DNA from: JBNGOQ01 sp050589645
Lineage (GTDB): Bacteria > Bacteroidota > Bacteroidia > Flavobacteriales > Flavobacteriaceae
Length of the DNA stretch: 64,000 nt
NCBI RefSeq assembly: GCF_050589645.1
Contig: NZ_JBNGOQ010000002.1
Location: 806,001 to 870,000, forward strand
Reading direction: 5' to 3'
In this document: positions 27,385-36,157 of the stretch, piece by piece
Numbering within the stretch: position 1 is the stretch's first letter
Layout: every line of letters begins with the position of its first letter
The notes under the pieces: model-generated
The model's input: the letters and a program-made list of their open reading frames with translations, nothing else
Databases searched by the model: none
What the model was told of the DNA's origin: nothing
Made by a program: the position numbers and the translations under genes

Positions 27385-28356
27385 CTATTCTTGTAGTCCG
27401 GTAAGCCATCGTACACAATTCACAAGTAGCCCTGCATTGTCGCTCTCAGGGTCGTGAATGGTTACCGGAATCCTTTTGTCATCGATAAGCAGGTCCAAAC
27501 TTCTAAAAATACCCTGATCCGTGCAGATAACCACCCTTCCCTTGCCGTACTGGAACCCGATCATGCCCGCATAGTCATTGGAGCTCTCATCCAGGTCCTC
27601 ATTAGAAGTGCGTGAAGGGGTATAATTGATGGTATTCTTGGGAAAGGGCAGGATGGCATCCTCGGGGCTGCGGAACACGGCCGCCCCGCAATAGAATTTT
27701 ATATTTTCTGGCAAAGTGGCGGTATCCAGCGTACTTTTAAAGACCGGGTGGTCCTTGTTCAGCATTTCGTTCCCTGTGTGCATTAAAAAATGTCCGCACC
27801 TCCCCCCCTCGCTGATATGGTGTTCCGATTGATAGGCGTAACCGTCACGAAACTTTACACTAAAGGCCTCCAAAAGTGGTAGGGCTCCACTCCCTCCCGG
27901 AAAATGGGACAGAAAGAGCAAGAGGCTTCCACCTTCATGGACGTAGGTGCCAATATTGATTACCTCTTCCTTGCTAAGCGGGGAGGTGTACAGGGTTTCT
28001 TTTTTACCATCGGCCTCCAACACCTTTTTGTCATTGGGCATACCATGGATAATCAGTAAATCGACGGTGCTGGCATGTACGGTTGTGGAGTCCAGTTGCT
28101 GTTCGGTAAAAGCCAACTGAAAACCATCAGCTTTCAGAATACGGAGCATTTCCCTTGCCGATTGTTTGCCATAGGAGAGTGAATAAATGGTATTGTGCGA
28201 AGCGTCGATCACTACCCTTTTGGTGTGCTTGCCTTTTAAGGTGTTAAAATCGTACCTATAGATGGTATCAAATTCTGCCTCTACCGTGCCTTGGGCATAC
28301 ATAGCATAGGTAAGGAGCGAAACAGCGCACAAAAGAAAACTTCTAGGATACCGCAT
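27385..28356 (-). CDS. secreted protein with GATase1/DUF4350-like fold
   Basis: 323 residues from the ATG at 28356, which gives a clean signal peptide (about 1-22, ending TYAMYA before QG). A longer reading to 28500 would hide it. The body has KRVVIDASHNTIYSLS, DLLIIHGMP and EGGSLLLFLSHFPGGSG, the arrangement of class I amidotransferase-like domains of the DUF4350/ThuA-like group that bind small ligands or sugars without a clear catalytic triad. Probably periplasmic. It converges on the isoprenoid cluster and is divergent from susC; a role in either is unproven. Confidence 0.7.
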   Translation of the reverse strand: MRYPRSFLLCAVSLLTYAMYAQGTVEAEFDTIYRYDFNTLKGKHTKRVVIDASHNTIYSLSYGKQSAREMLRILKADGFQLAFTEQQLDSTTVHASTVDLLIIHGMPNDKKVLEADGKKETLYTSPLSKEEVINIGTYVHEGGSLLLFLSHFPGGSGALPLLEAFSVKFRDGYAYQSEHHISEGGRCGHFLMHTGNEMLNKDHPVFKSTLDTATLPENIKFYCGAAVFRSPEDAILPFPKNTINYTPSRTSNEDLDESSNDYAGMIGFQYGKGRVVICTDQGIFRSLDLLIDDKRIPVTIHDPESDNAGLLVNCVRWLTGLQE

Positions 28357-28522
28357 TGGTGTTTGAATTATAACCTGGCTACCCTGCCGGAAAGCCTTAG
28401 ATCTTATTAGTAAGGTATCCGTAAGATATGTTACAAATCCAAATAATAAAATTTTCGTAAACCCTGAATCGTCTTTTTTTTGAGAATCGCCATGTGCCAC
28501 TGCCCAATCCGCCCCAAACTTA

Positions 28523-28571
28523 GGTCATTTTATAAAATGAGTCGAACCCTACTATAGGGCTGCCTACTTTT
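28523..28571 (+). promoter_or_regulatory. shared promoter element upstream of susC
   Basis: A 22-bp element at 28523-28544 (GGTCATTTTATAAAATGAGT followed by CG) matches the element at 38052-38073 at 17 of 22 positions. In both cases GTCA lies 41 nt before a TACTTT box (28565 here). The box resembles the Bacteroidota -7 element. This suggests both genes answer to one regulator, most simply the AraC protein encoded between them. Confidence 0.55.
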
Positions 28572-28603
28572 AACGAAATATTAAGACATCTAAACCAACT
28601 CGT

Positions 28604-31582
28604 ATGAATGAAAAGATTTCAAGGACATTTCTTGTGATGCTCCTTGTACCGCTGTGGGCCATGGCCCAAAATCTGGTGACGGGAACTGTCACGGAAGATG
28701 GTAGCAACCTGGCACTGCCCGGGGTAACCGTCCTCATCAAAGGAACTTCAACTGGTACGACCACCGATTTTGATGGAAACTATCAAATTAACGCCAATAC
28801 CGGCGATGTACTGGTCTTCTCTTACATTGGCTTTAAAACGGTAGAGGTCACCGTTGCCTCCGGCACCATCAACGTTTCGCTAGAGCAGGACGTTGCCAAG
28901 CTACAGGAGGTTGTGGTCATCGGTTATGGTACTACCACGAGAAAGGACGCCACCGGTTCGGTGATCGGGGTCACGGAAGAAGAACTCAACCAGGGTTTTA
29001 TCGCTTCGCCTCAAGATTTACTTGTAGGTAAGGCCGCCGGGGTCAACATTACTACCAACGGGGGTGCTCCCGGCAGTGGAAGCCAGATCCGTATCCGTGG
29101 AGGCTCTTCCCTCGATGCCAGCAACGATCCCCTGATTATCATTGATGGGGTGCCACTGGACAATCCCGGATCGGACGAGCAACGGAATTCGGGCTCGCGA
29201 AACGTCTTCGATTTTGTAAACCCCAGTGATATTGCCTCCTTCTCTATTTTAAAGGATGCCTCTGCAACTGCTATCTACGGGTCCCGGGCCTCCAATGGGG
29301 TGATTATTATCACCACCAAGAAGGGTATTGCGGGCGACCTAAAATTTTCCTTTAATTCATCGGCCTCAGTAAGTACGCTTAAAGAGGTGGTTGGTGTGTT
29401 CAGCGCAGCAGATTTCCGTGAGCTGGTAACGCAGCGACTACCCGACAGAGTAGATGATCTGGGATCGGCCAATACCAACTGGCAGGAACAGATTTTTTCC
29501 ACAGCCCTGGGTACCGATACCAATTTCAGTGTTCGTGGGGGCATAAAGGGTATTCCCTTTAGAGCATCCATCGGATATACGCAACAGGACGGTATTCTAA
29601 AAACGGAGGCACTGGAAAGGACCACGGCATCCTTAAGCGTTACTCCTCGCCTGTTTGACGATAAATTGAGAATAGAGATCAACGGTAGGGGATCGTATAC
29701 GGAAAACAACTTTGCGGATACGGGTGCCATTGGTAGCGCACTGGAATTTGATCCCACCCAACCCGTTTTTGACGCTTCCTTGCCTGGAGGGTTCTTTGAC
29801 TATTACGAACCTGATGGTTCGGCTACCTCCAATACGGTGAACAACCCCTTGGCCCTTTTGGAGCTTCGGGATAACAGTACCATTGCCAGAAGGTTTGTGG
29901 GGAATGTAAAGTTCGATTACCAGTTGCACTTCTTCCCTGATATCACCGCCACCCTTAATTTGGGAATCGACAAATCGGTCGGAGACGGTAGCGACATCCA
30001 ACCTGCAACCCTAGCCGCCCAGGCCATAGTGCAGGGGCGTATACGTAATTTTGAACAGGATGAGGAAAACAAGCTCATGGATGTCTATTTCAAATACGCC
30101 AAGGAATTCGAAAAAATCAAATCCAGATTGGATTTTACGGCCGGTTATTCTTATCAGAACTTTTATGAGGACCGCATGAGCGAAGATCTCAGGGGCGATG
30201 GTGTTGGAGGCGCTTTGATCATCAATACCATTTTGGAAAGTAATCTACAGTCCTTTTTTGGTCGGTTGAACTATACTTTGAATGACAAGTATCTTTTAAC
30301 AGTTACGTACAGAAGGGATGGTTCCTCCCGTTTTGGGGGCGACAATCGCTGGGGTAATTTCCCCGCGGCTGCCCTGGCCTGGAACATAAGCGACGAGAAC
30401 TTCCTAAAGGATTCCAACATACTTTCCAATCTAAAACTTCGGATGGGATGGGGTATCACAGGACAGCAGGATGTACTGCAAGGTACGGACACACAACCTT
30501 TCTTGCCCCAATTCTCGCCCAGTCAGAACGGAGCGTCTACCCAGATAGGGCAAGATGCCAACGGCAATCCAATATTTGTGACCACCTTACGGGCACAACC
30601 TTTTGATGCCAACATTAAATGGGAAGAGACTACCACATATAACGTTGGTTTGGATTATGGTTTCTTCGACAACCGCCTAACCGGAGCCATAGAGCTTTAC
30701 TACAGGGAAACGGAAGATTTGTTGAGTACTGTTAATGTGGCCGCTGGAAGTAACCTGACGAACAGACTGCCGACCAACATCGGAAGCCTCACCAACAAAG
30801 GTGTGGAGTTCTTCCTGGATGCGGCCGTTTTTGACCAGGAAGAGTTTACTTGGGATCTCGGGTTCAACTTTGCTTATAATGAAAACGAAATAGATCGTTT
30901 GTTCCTCACCGGTAATACCCCTGGAAGCGGTATCCCCGTAAGCGGTACCTCGCTTATAGGTATTGGAGGGGACGACGGGGCACAATGGCATTTGGTGGGC
31001 GAGCCTACCCGAAGCTATTTTGTTTTCCAACAAGTGTTTGACCAAGCCGGTAATCCTATAGAGGGCGTTGTACGCGATCTCAACAACGATGGCATCATCA
31101 ATGACCTGGACAGAAGGGCCTATAAGCAGGCCGCGCCGCTGGCCAATTTTGGCCTCAACAGTCGGTTTACCTACAAACAATGGGACTTCAGCTTCTCTGC
31201 ACGTGCCAACTACGGGAATTACAACTACAATGGTATTGACCTGAACCGCGGGAACTTTAGGAACCTTAATATAGGACAAGATCTTAGAAACGTGGGTACC
31301 TCCGTACTGCAATCTAACTTTGAGGGCACCAGCAACGAGGTTACCTTCTCCGACTACTATGTGCGGGACGCCTCTTTTATCCGTATGGACAATATGTCCC
31401 TTGGTTATACCTTTAAAAAGTTGTGGAACGAGGAATCGAGAATGCGGGTCTTCACCACTTTACAGAATGTCTTTGTAATTACGGACTATGACGGACTGGA
31501 TCCGGAGATAACCAATGGAATAGACAATAACATCTACCCTAGGCCCTTTACGGTACAGGCGGGATTATCGTTGGACTTTTAA
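28604..31582 (+). CDS. susC: SusC/RagA-type TonB-dependent outer membrane transporter
   Basis: 992 residues. Signal peptide (about 1-21, WAMA before QN), a carboxypeptidase-regulatory-like domain (about 22-105: VTVLIKGTSTGTTTDFDGNY), a plug (about 115-225: IRIRGGSSLDASNDPLIIID) and a 22-strand barrel ending in LSLDF. It imports maltooligosaccharides across the outer membrane together with the SusD protein 13 bp downstream, using TonB energy. The order susC-susD-susE-GH13 and the neighbouring amylases indicate starch or a related glucan. The promoter region carries the shared element at 28523. Confidence 0.96.
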   Translation: MNEKISRTFLVMLLVPLWAMAQNLVTGTVTEDGSNLALPGVTVLIKGTSTGTTTDFDGNYQINANTGDVLVFSYIGFKTVEVTVASGTINVSLEQDVAKLQEVVVIGYGTTTRKDATGSVIGVTEEELNQGFIASPQDLLVGKAAGVNITTNGGAPGSGSQIRIRGGSSLDASNDPLIIIDGVPLDNPGSDEQRNSGSRNVFDFVNPSDIASFSILKDASATAIYGSRASNGVIIITTKKGIAGDLKFSFNSSASVSTLKEVVGVFSAADFRELVTQRLPDRVDDLGSANTNWQEQIFSTALGTDTNFSVRGGIKGIPFRASIGYTQQDGILKTEALERTTASLSVTPRLFDDKLRIEINGRGSYTENNFADTGAIGSALEFDPTQPVFDASLPGGFFDYYEPDGSATSNTVNNPLALLELRDNSTIARRFVGNVKFDYQLHFFPDITATLNLGIDKSVGDGSDIQPATLAAQAIVQGRIRNFEQDEENKLMDVYFKYAKEFEKIKSRLDFTAGYSYQNFYEDRMSEDLRGDGVGGALIINTILESNLQSFFGRLNYTLNDKYLLTVTYRRDGSSRFGGDNRWGNFPAAALAWNISDENFLKDSNILSNLKLRMGWGITGQQDVLQGTDTQPFLPQFSPSQNGASTQIGQDANGNPIFVTTLRAQPFDANIKWEETTTYNVGLDYGFFDNRLTGAIELYYRETEDLLSTVNVAAGSNLTNRLPTNIGSLTNKGVEFFLDAAVFDQEEFTWDLGFNFAYNENEIDRLFLTGNTPGSGIPVSGTSLIGIGGDDGAQWHLVGEPTRSYFVFQQVFDQAGNPIEGVVRDLNNDGIINDLDRRAYKQAAPLANFGLNSRFTYKQWDFSFSARANYGNYNYNGIDLNRGNFRNLNIGQDLRNVGTSVLQSNFEGTSNEVTFSDYYVRDASFIRMDNMSLGYTFKKLWNEESRMRVFTTLQNVFVITDYDGLDPEITNGIDNNIYPRPFTVQAGLSLDF

Positions 31583-31594
31583 AAAAACAATAGC

Positions 31595-33208
31595 ATGAAA
31601 ATCAGTAATATACATCAATTCATTTCTGTCCTTCTGTTTCTCCTTGTGTCCATAGGATGCACGGACGATCTGGACAATATAGAGACGAACAATATCAACT
31701 CGGAAAATGCCTTCGACGATCCCGCAAGCTACCTTCAGTTTTTGGGAAAGATCTATGCGGGGCTATCGGTAACCGGACAGCAAGGTCCGGCAGGACAAGG
31801 GGATCTTATTGGTTTCGACGAAGGAAACTCCCAATATACCAGGACCTATTTCTACCTTAACGAGCTAACCGCCGATGCCGTAAAATGGCGTTATAACGAT
31901 GCCGGTGTGCCTGGATTGTTGATCAATACCTGGACTCCCGACAACGACGTTATTTCGGTAGTCTACAACAGGATTATCTTCCAGGTGACCCAGACCAACG
32001 AATTTTTGCGGCAGACCACTCAGGAAGTGCTCGATGGTAGGAACGTTTCTACCGATATTCAGTCAGAAGTAGCTTTCTATCGTGCCGAAGCGCGATTCCT
32101 AAGAGCGTTGAGTTACTACCATGGTCTAGAACTCTTTGGGGGAAATGTCCCCTTTGTAACCGAGGACGATCTGCCGGGGGCATTCCTTCCGGAGCAGACC
32201 AACGCTGCGGCGCTTTTTAGTTATATTGAATCCGAATTACTTGAAATCGCCGATCTTTTGGTTCCGGCCAGACAAAATGGGTATGGAAGGGCTGATCAGG
32301 CAGCGGCATGGACCCTGTTGGCCAGATTGTACCTCAATGCGGAAAGTTTTATTGGAGAAAACCGCTATGCAGACTGTTTAACGTTTTGTAACAGGGTTAT
32401 TGGAGCAGGTTATACCTTGGAACCCAATTACAACGAGCTGTTCCTCGCTGACAACAATACCGCGGAAGGAATCATTTTCCCCGTAACACACGATGGTATA
32501 CAGACCCAATCCTTTGGGTTTATGTTCATCATGGTCAACGGTACCTTGGATGCCAACATAAACGCCTCGGACGATTTTGGCGCCAATACCGGAGGTTTTG
32601 CTGCGCTTACCTGCAAGGAAAGTTTTGTACGTCTTTTTGAATTTCCAGGAGATGATCCTTTCCAGGACAGCCCTGATCAACGCGCCTCCTTTTTCTTTAA
32701 GGACGGGCACTCCCTGGAACTGACCTCTCCTCCTACGGGAAGCGACTTTGAGGAAGGCTTTGGGTACACAAAATACCGTAACCTCAGTTCAGCCGGGGCA
32801 CCCGGGCAGGACAACACCTACCCGGACATTGATCTACCGCTCTTCCGTTTGGCCGATATTTACCTTATGTATGCCGAAGCCTTCCTTAGGGGCGGCGGTG
32901 GCGATCTGGCAACAGCCTTGAGCTTTGTAAATGCCATAAGGGAACGTGCCTATGGGAATACCTCGGGGAATGTGGCCGCTATTGACCTCCCTTTTGTCCT
33001 CGATGAACGTGGCAGGGAACTTGGATGGGAAGGCTATAGAAGAACTGACCTGATACGTTTCGGGCAATATACCGGAAGTACCTATCTATGGGATTGGAAA
33101 GGAGGCGTGGAAAATGGCACCGCCATACCCGAGCACCTAAAACTATTCCCAATACCCTCAGGAGACTTGAATGCCAATCCCAATCTAATACAAAACCCAG
33201 GTTACTAA
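31595..33208 (+). CDS. susD: SusD/RagB-type surface glycan-binding lipoprotein
   Basis: 537 residues. Lipobox LVSIGC (Cys22) anchors it to the outer membrane. The TPR-type helical body includes ARFLRALSYYHGLELFGGNV and LADIYLMYAEAFLRG, the usual SusD signature, and WEGYRRTDLIRFGQY near the C-terminus. It captures glycan at the cell surface and closes over the SusC barrel. The gene starts 13 bp after susC. Confidence 0.96.
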   Translation: MKISNIHQFISVLLFLLVSIGCTDDLDNIETNNINSENAFDDPASYLQFLGKIYAGLSVTGQQGPAGQGDLIGFDEGNSQYTRTYFYLNELTADAVKWRYNDAGVPGLLINTWTPDNDVISVVYNRIIFQVTQTNEFLRQTTQEVLDGRNVSTDIQSEVAFYRAEARFLRALSYYHGLELFGGNVPFVTEDDLPGAFLPEQTNAAALFSYIESELLEIADLLVPARQNGYGRADQAAAWTLLARLYLNAESFIGENRYADCLTFCNRVIGAGYTLEPNYNELFLADNNTAEGIIFPVTHDGIQTQSFGFMFIMVNGTLDANINASDDFGANTGGFAALTCKESFVRLFEFPGDDPFQDSPDQRASFFFKDGHSLELTSPPTGSDFEEGFGYTKYRNLSSAGAPGQDNTYPDIDLPLFRLADIYLMYAEAFLRGGGGDLATALSFVNAIRERAYGNTSGNVAAIDLPFVLDERGRELGWEGYRRTDLIRFGQYTGSTYLWDWKGGVENGTAIPEHLKLFPIPSGDLNANPNLIQNPGY

Positions 33209-33223
33209 TAATTAAAAAACCAA

Positions 33224-34351
33224 TTGAAGATGAAATATCTAGGAAAATTTTTAGCATTGATTTTAATGTTCTCGTTTATCGGATGCGAGGAGGATGATAC
33301 CGTCATCGTGGCATCGGCAGTTTCTCCACCGGTACTGGCACCTCAGTTAAACGGTGCTACCGTGATACTTACAGAGGAAACGGCCAGCAATATTGCGGTG
33401 ACCTTCACCTGGTCTCCGGCCGATTTTGATGTTACTACGGTAGAGAGTTATGAACTGCTTATGGGCATAGCAGGCAACGACTTTGCCACTCCCCATAGTT
33501 TTGGGAATACCACGAGCACCTTTGTTTCGCTCACCGCCGGGGAACTCAATACTTTGATACAGGATACCTTTGAGCAGACCGTGGAAAAGGATGCGGATGA
33601 CAATACGATTCCTGTTCAAATGGAGGCCAAGGTAATCGCTTCCTTGGGTAGTTCCCTATCCATGGAATCGGACCCTATTAACTTTAGTGTGGTGCCCTTT
33701 GAACTCACCGGTCCTATTCCGGTGAAGGACCTGTTCTTTGTAGGTCCCGCTACTATTGCGGGATGGGAAAACAACAACGGCAATCAAGCGCTGTTCCGTG
33801 ATCCCGAAAATAGTGACCTACACCATTATACCGGATTTTTTGCAGCAGATGCCTTTAAGATTTTGGAGATTTTGGGACAATGGCAGCCACAATGGGGTAC
33901 CAATGACGGAACTTCCGTAGAGGTCAATGACGGTACGGGTAGTGACCCCGGAGTCTTTTCCATTGCAACCGAAGGCTACTATACCTTCCAGATCAATTTG
34001 GCCGAAGCAACCTTTAGCATAGATCCCTTTGATGCGACTGCAGCGCCTACTTATACCACCGTGGGATATATAGGATCGGCCAGGACCGGGGACGATACCG
34101 GATGGAATTCCGATATCGACTTTACGCAATCGACCTTTGATCAGCATATTTGGTTTGCTACGGACGTGACCTTGTTTGATGGTGAAATGAAGTTCCGTGC
34201 CGACGACGATTGGGCGGTCAACTGGGGATCGGACACCTTCTTTTCCGGTGCCGCTACCCAAGATGGTCCCAATATTCCCGTCACGGCAGGAGTCTATGAC
34301 ATTTGGTTCAACGACCTGGACGGAAGGTATCTTTTTATTCTTAAGGAATAA
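33224..34351 (+). CDS. susE: SusE/SusF-like starch-binding outer membrane lipoprotein
   Basis: 375 residues; lipobox FSFIGC gives Cys21 from the first Met (33224), or Cys19 from the Met at 33230. An Ig-like SusE N-terminal domain (about 35-165: NIAVTFTWSPADFDVTTVES) is followed by two CBM-like modules (about 170-270 and 275-375) with LFFVGPATIAGWENNNGNQ and YTTVGYIGSARTGDDTGWN and repeated W/Y positions expected to stack on glucose rings. It holds starch at the cell surface. The gene lies 15 bp after susD. Confidence 0.9.
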   Translation: MKMKYLGKFLALILMFSFIGCEEDDTVIVASAVSPPVLAPQLNGATVILTEETASNIAVTFTWSPADFDVTTVESYELLMGIAGNDFATPHSFGNTTSTFVSLTAGELNTLIQDTFEQTVEKDADDNTIPVQMEAKVIASLGSSLSMESDPINFSVVPFELTGPIPVKDLFFVGPATIAGWENNNGNQALFRDPENSDLHHYTGFFAADAFKILEILGQWQPQWGTNDGTSVEVNDGTGSDPGVFSIATEGYYTFQINLAEATFSIDPFDATAAPTYTTVGYIGSARTGDDTGWNSDIDFTQSTFDQHIWFATDVTLFDGEMKFRADDDWAVNWGSDTFFSGAATQDGPNIPVTAGVYDIWFNDLDGRYLFILKE

Positions 34352-34409
34352 TACGGGCCTCGCCCTAAGGCGGGAACCAATTAAATCACTATTAATCTAA
34401 TGTTATAAC

Positions 34410-35849
34410 ATGATAATCAACACGATAAAAAAAGTTGCTTTCCTAGCTATTTCGGCTTCCATATGCATGGGCAGCCATTCCTGCTCGGATGCTTTTGATC
34501 AGCCTACCGGACTCATTGAATCCCTTGATACGGATACCGGAGATGAAATATCCCAGGGCCAGGACCTCACCGCTTTCTTGAACGATAGGGGTGTTATGAT
34601 GCAGGCATTTTACTGGGATGTGGAACCCCGATTTGATTGGTGGGATGTTATTGCGGAAAAAACCGACGCCTGGGCGGCGGCAGGTATCGATAGAATTTGG
34701 TTGCCACCGGCCTCCAAAGGGCAGTCTGGGGGATTTTCCATGGGGTACGACCCATCGGACTACTACGATCTAGGGGAATACTTTCAGCACGGTACCACCG
34801 AAACGCGTTTTGGGTCCCGCGAGGAACTGGACAATCTTATTGCCAAGGCCCACGGGAACAACATAGAGGTCGTGGCCGATATTGTCATGGGACATAACAG
34901 CGGAGGAGGTTCCGAATTTAATCCCTATCGGATGAAGGAGACCTTTACCCTATTCAACGAACTCAATGGCAATGCTTCGGGCATGTTCAACAGGGGTTTT
35001 GAGGATTACCACCCCAACAGTATTCACGAAATGGACGAATCTGCCTTGTTTTTTGAGGAACAGGATCTCTGCCACCTTCAGGATAACGTACAGAACTGGT
35101 TCTGGAAATTCGACAACTCTGTTGCCAAATATTACAAGAACACGGTGGGTTTTGATGGCTGGCGATTCGACTTTGTAAAAAGTTTCAGCCCGGAATTTGT
35201 CAAGGCCTGGGTCGATGAAGTGGGTGGATGGACCGTTGGTGAATTCTTTGATGGCAATGCCGACCTGGTACGCGCATGGGTAGCCGATGCAGGGGTGAAC
35301 GCCTTTGATTTTCCCTGTCTCTTCCAAATGAGGGATGCCTTTGAACGCAATGACCTGAGTATCCTTCAAACGGGAGACATGCTCTGGAAGACCAATCCCG
35401 CGGAAGCGGTCACCTTTGTCGCCAACCACGATACGGACCGCGAGCCCGTAATTGAGGAAGAGTACAAACTATTTGCCTATGCCTATATTTTAACGCATCC
35501 CGGCTATCCCACTGTTTTTTATCTGGACTACGAGAATGCCGAATTCCAGGCAAAACTGAACGACTTGATCCTGATCAATCGCACCATTGCCAGTGGGGAA
35601 TTGGAAGTCCTCTATGCAGACAACGACGAGTATATCGCCCTGCGAAGAGGGGAAGGCGATAATCCGGGACTGGCAGTGTATATCAACCGGAACGGTTTGG
35701 AGCTTTCACGCAGTGTAGCCACGCAGTGGACAGAACAAGAATTGCATGATTATACAGGGGGTATCACCTCCTCCCTACTCACCGATGAAAGCGGTACGGT
35801 AAGCCTAAAGGCCCCTGCCAACGGCTATGCGGTATGGTCTGTAAAATAA
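34410..35849 (+). CDS. surface lipoprotein alpha-amylase, GH13
   Basis: 479 residues. Lipobox GSHSC (Cys25). The catalytic barrel starts at about 60. Catalytic residues: Asp254 (GWRFDFVKS), Glu278 (TVGEFFDGN) and Asp341 (FVANHDTDR). GVMMQAFYWDVEP, IWLPPASKGQSGGFSMGYDP and DLGEYFQHGTTETRFGS are very close to the sequence style of Pyrococcus/Thermococcus alpha-amylases (subfamily GH13_7), while SusG of Bacteroides is of another type. It should cut internal alpha-1,4 bonds of surface-bound starch. Last gene of the susCDE operon; a terminator follows. Confidence 0.93.
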   Translation: MIINTIKKVAFLAISASICMGSHSCSDAFDQPTGLIESLDTDTGDEISQGQDLTAFLNDRGVMMQAFYWDVEPRFDWWDVIAEKTDAWAAAGIDRIWLPPASKGQSGGFSMGYDPSDYYDLGEYFQHGTTETRFGSREELDNLIAKAHGNNIEVVADIVMGHNSGGGSEFNPYRMKETFTLFNELNGNASGMFNRGFEDYHPNSIHEMDESALFFEEQDLCHLQDNVQNWFWKFDNSVAKYYKNTVGFDGWRFDFVKSFSPEFVKAWVDEVGGWTVGEFFDGNADLVRAWVADAGVNAFDFPCLFQMRDAFERNDLSILQTGDMLWKTNPAEAVTFVANHDTDREPVIEEEYKLFAYAYILTHPGYPTVFYLDYENAEFQAKLNDLILINRTIASGELEVLYADNDEYIALRRGEGDNPGLAVYINRNGLELSRSVATQWTEQELHDYTGGITSSLLTDESGTVSLKAPANGYAVWSVK

Positions 35850-36157
35850 TGAAGTGCCGGGAAGTGCAACCACGCTGATAATATCCCTGACTTCAGAAAA
35901 AATCTAGCATCAAATTAGTTTTGGGTTAGTAGTTAGTTTTAATTGAAACCCCGGTCCAGTATGGCCGGGGTTTTTCATATTGAATCTTGTTTTACAGGAA
36001 GTGCGGCAGTAGTTTGGACTGCGTTTAACTGTTCTTTTTTAGGTTACCCAATCAAAAAAAAATTGCCCTAACCGCAAATCAAAAGGCCATAAATAATGAT
36101 TCGAAAAAAAGGGGGATTATTATTGATTAATCCTTAATTTGCATCCCAATTACGGCC
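35850..36157. other. intergenic region between amylase and AraC regulator genes
   Basis: 308 bp. The first part holds the terminator at 35946-35975. The second part is AT-rich and should hold the regulator's promoter; TTAATTTG at about 36134 is a possible -7 box. No gene seen. Confidence 0.45.
35946..35975 (+). terminator. rho-independent terminator of the sus operon
   Basis: AAACCCCGG, a 10-nt loop, CCGGGGTTT with TT after it: a strong GC stem about 100 bp after the amylase stop codon. Confidence 0.85.
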
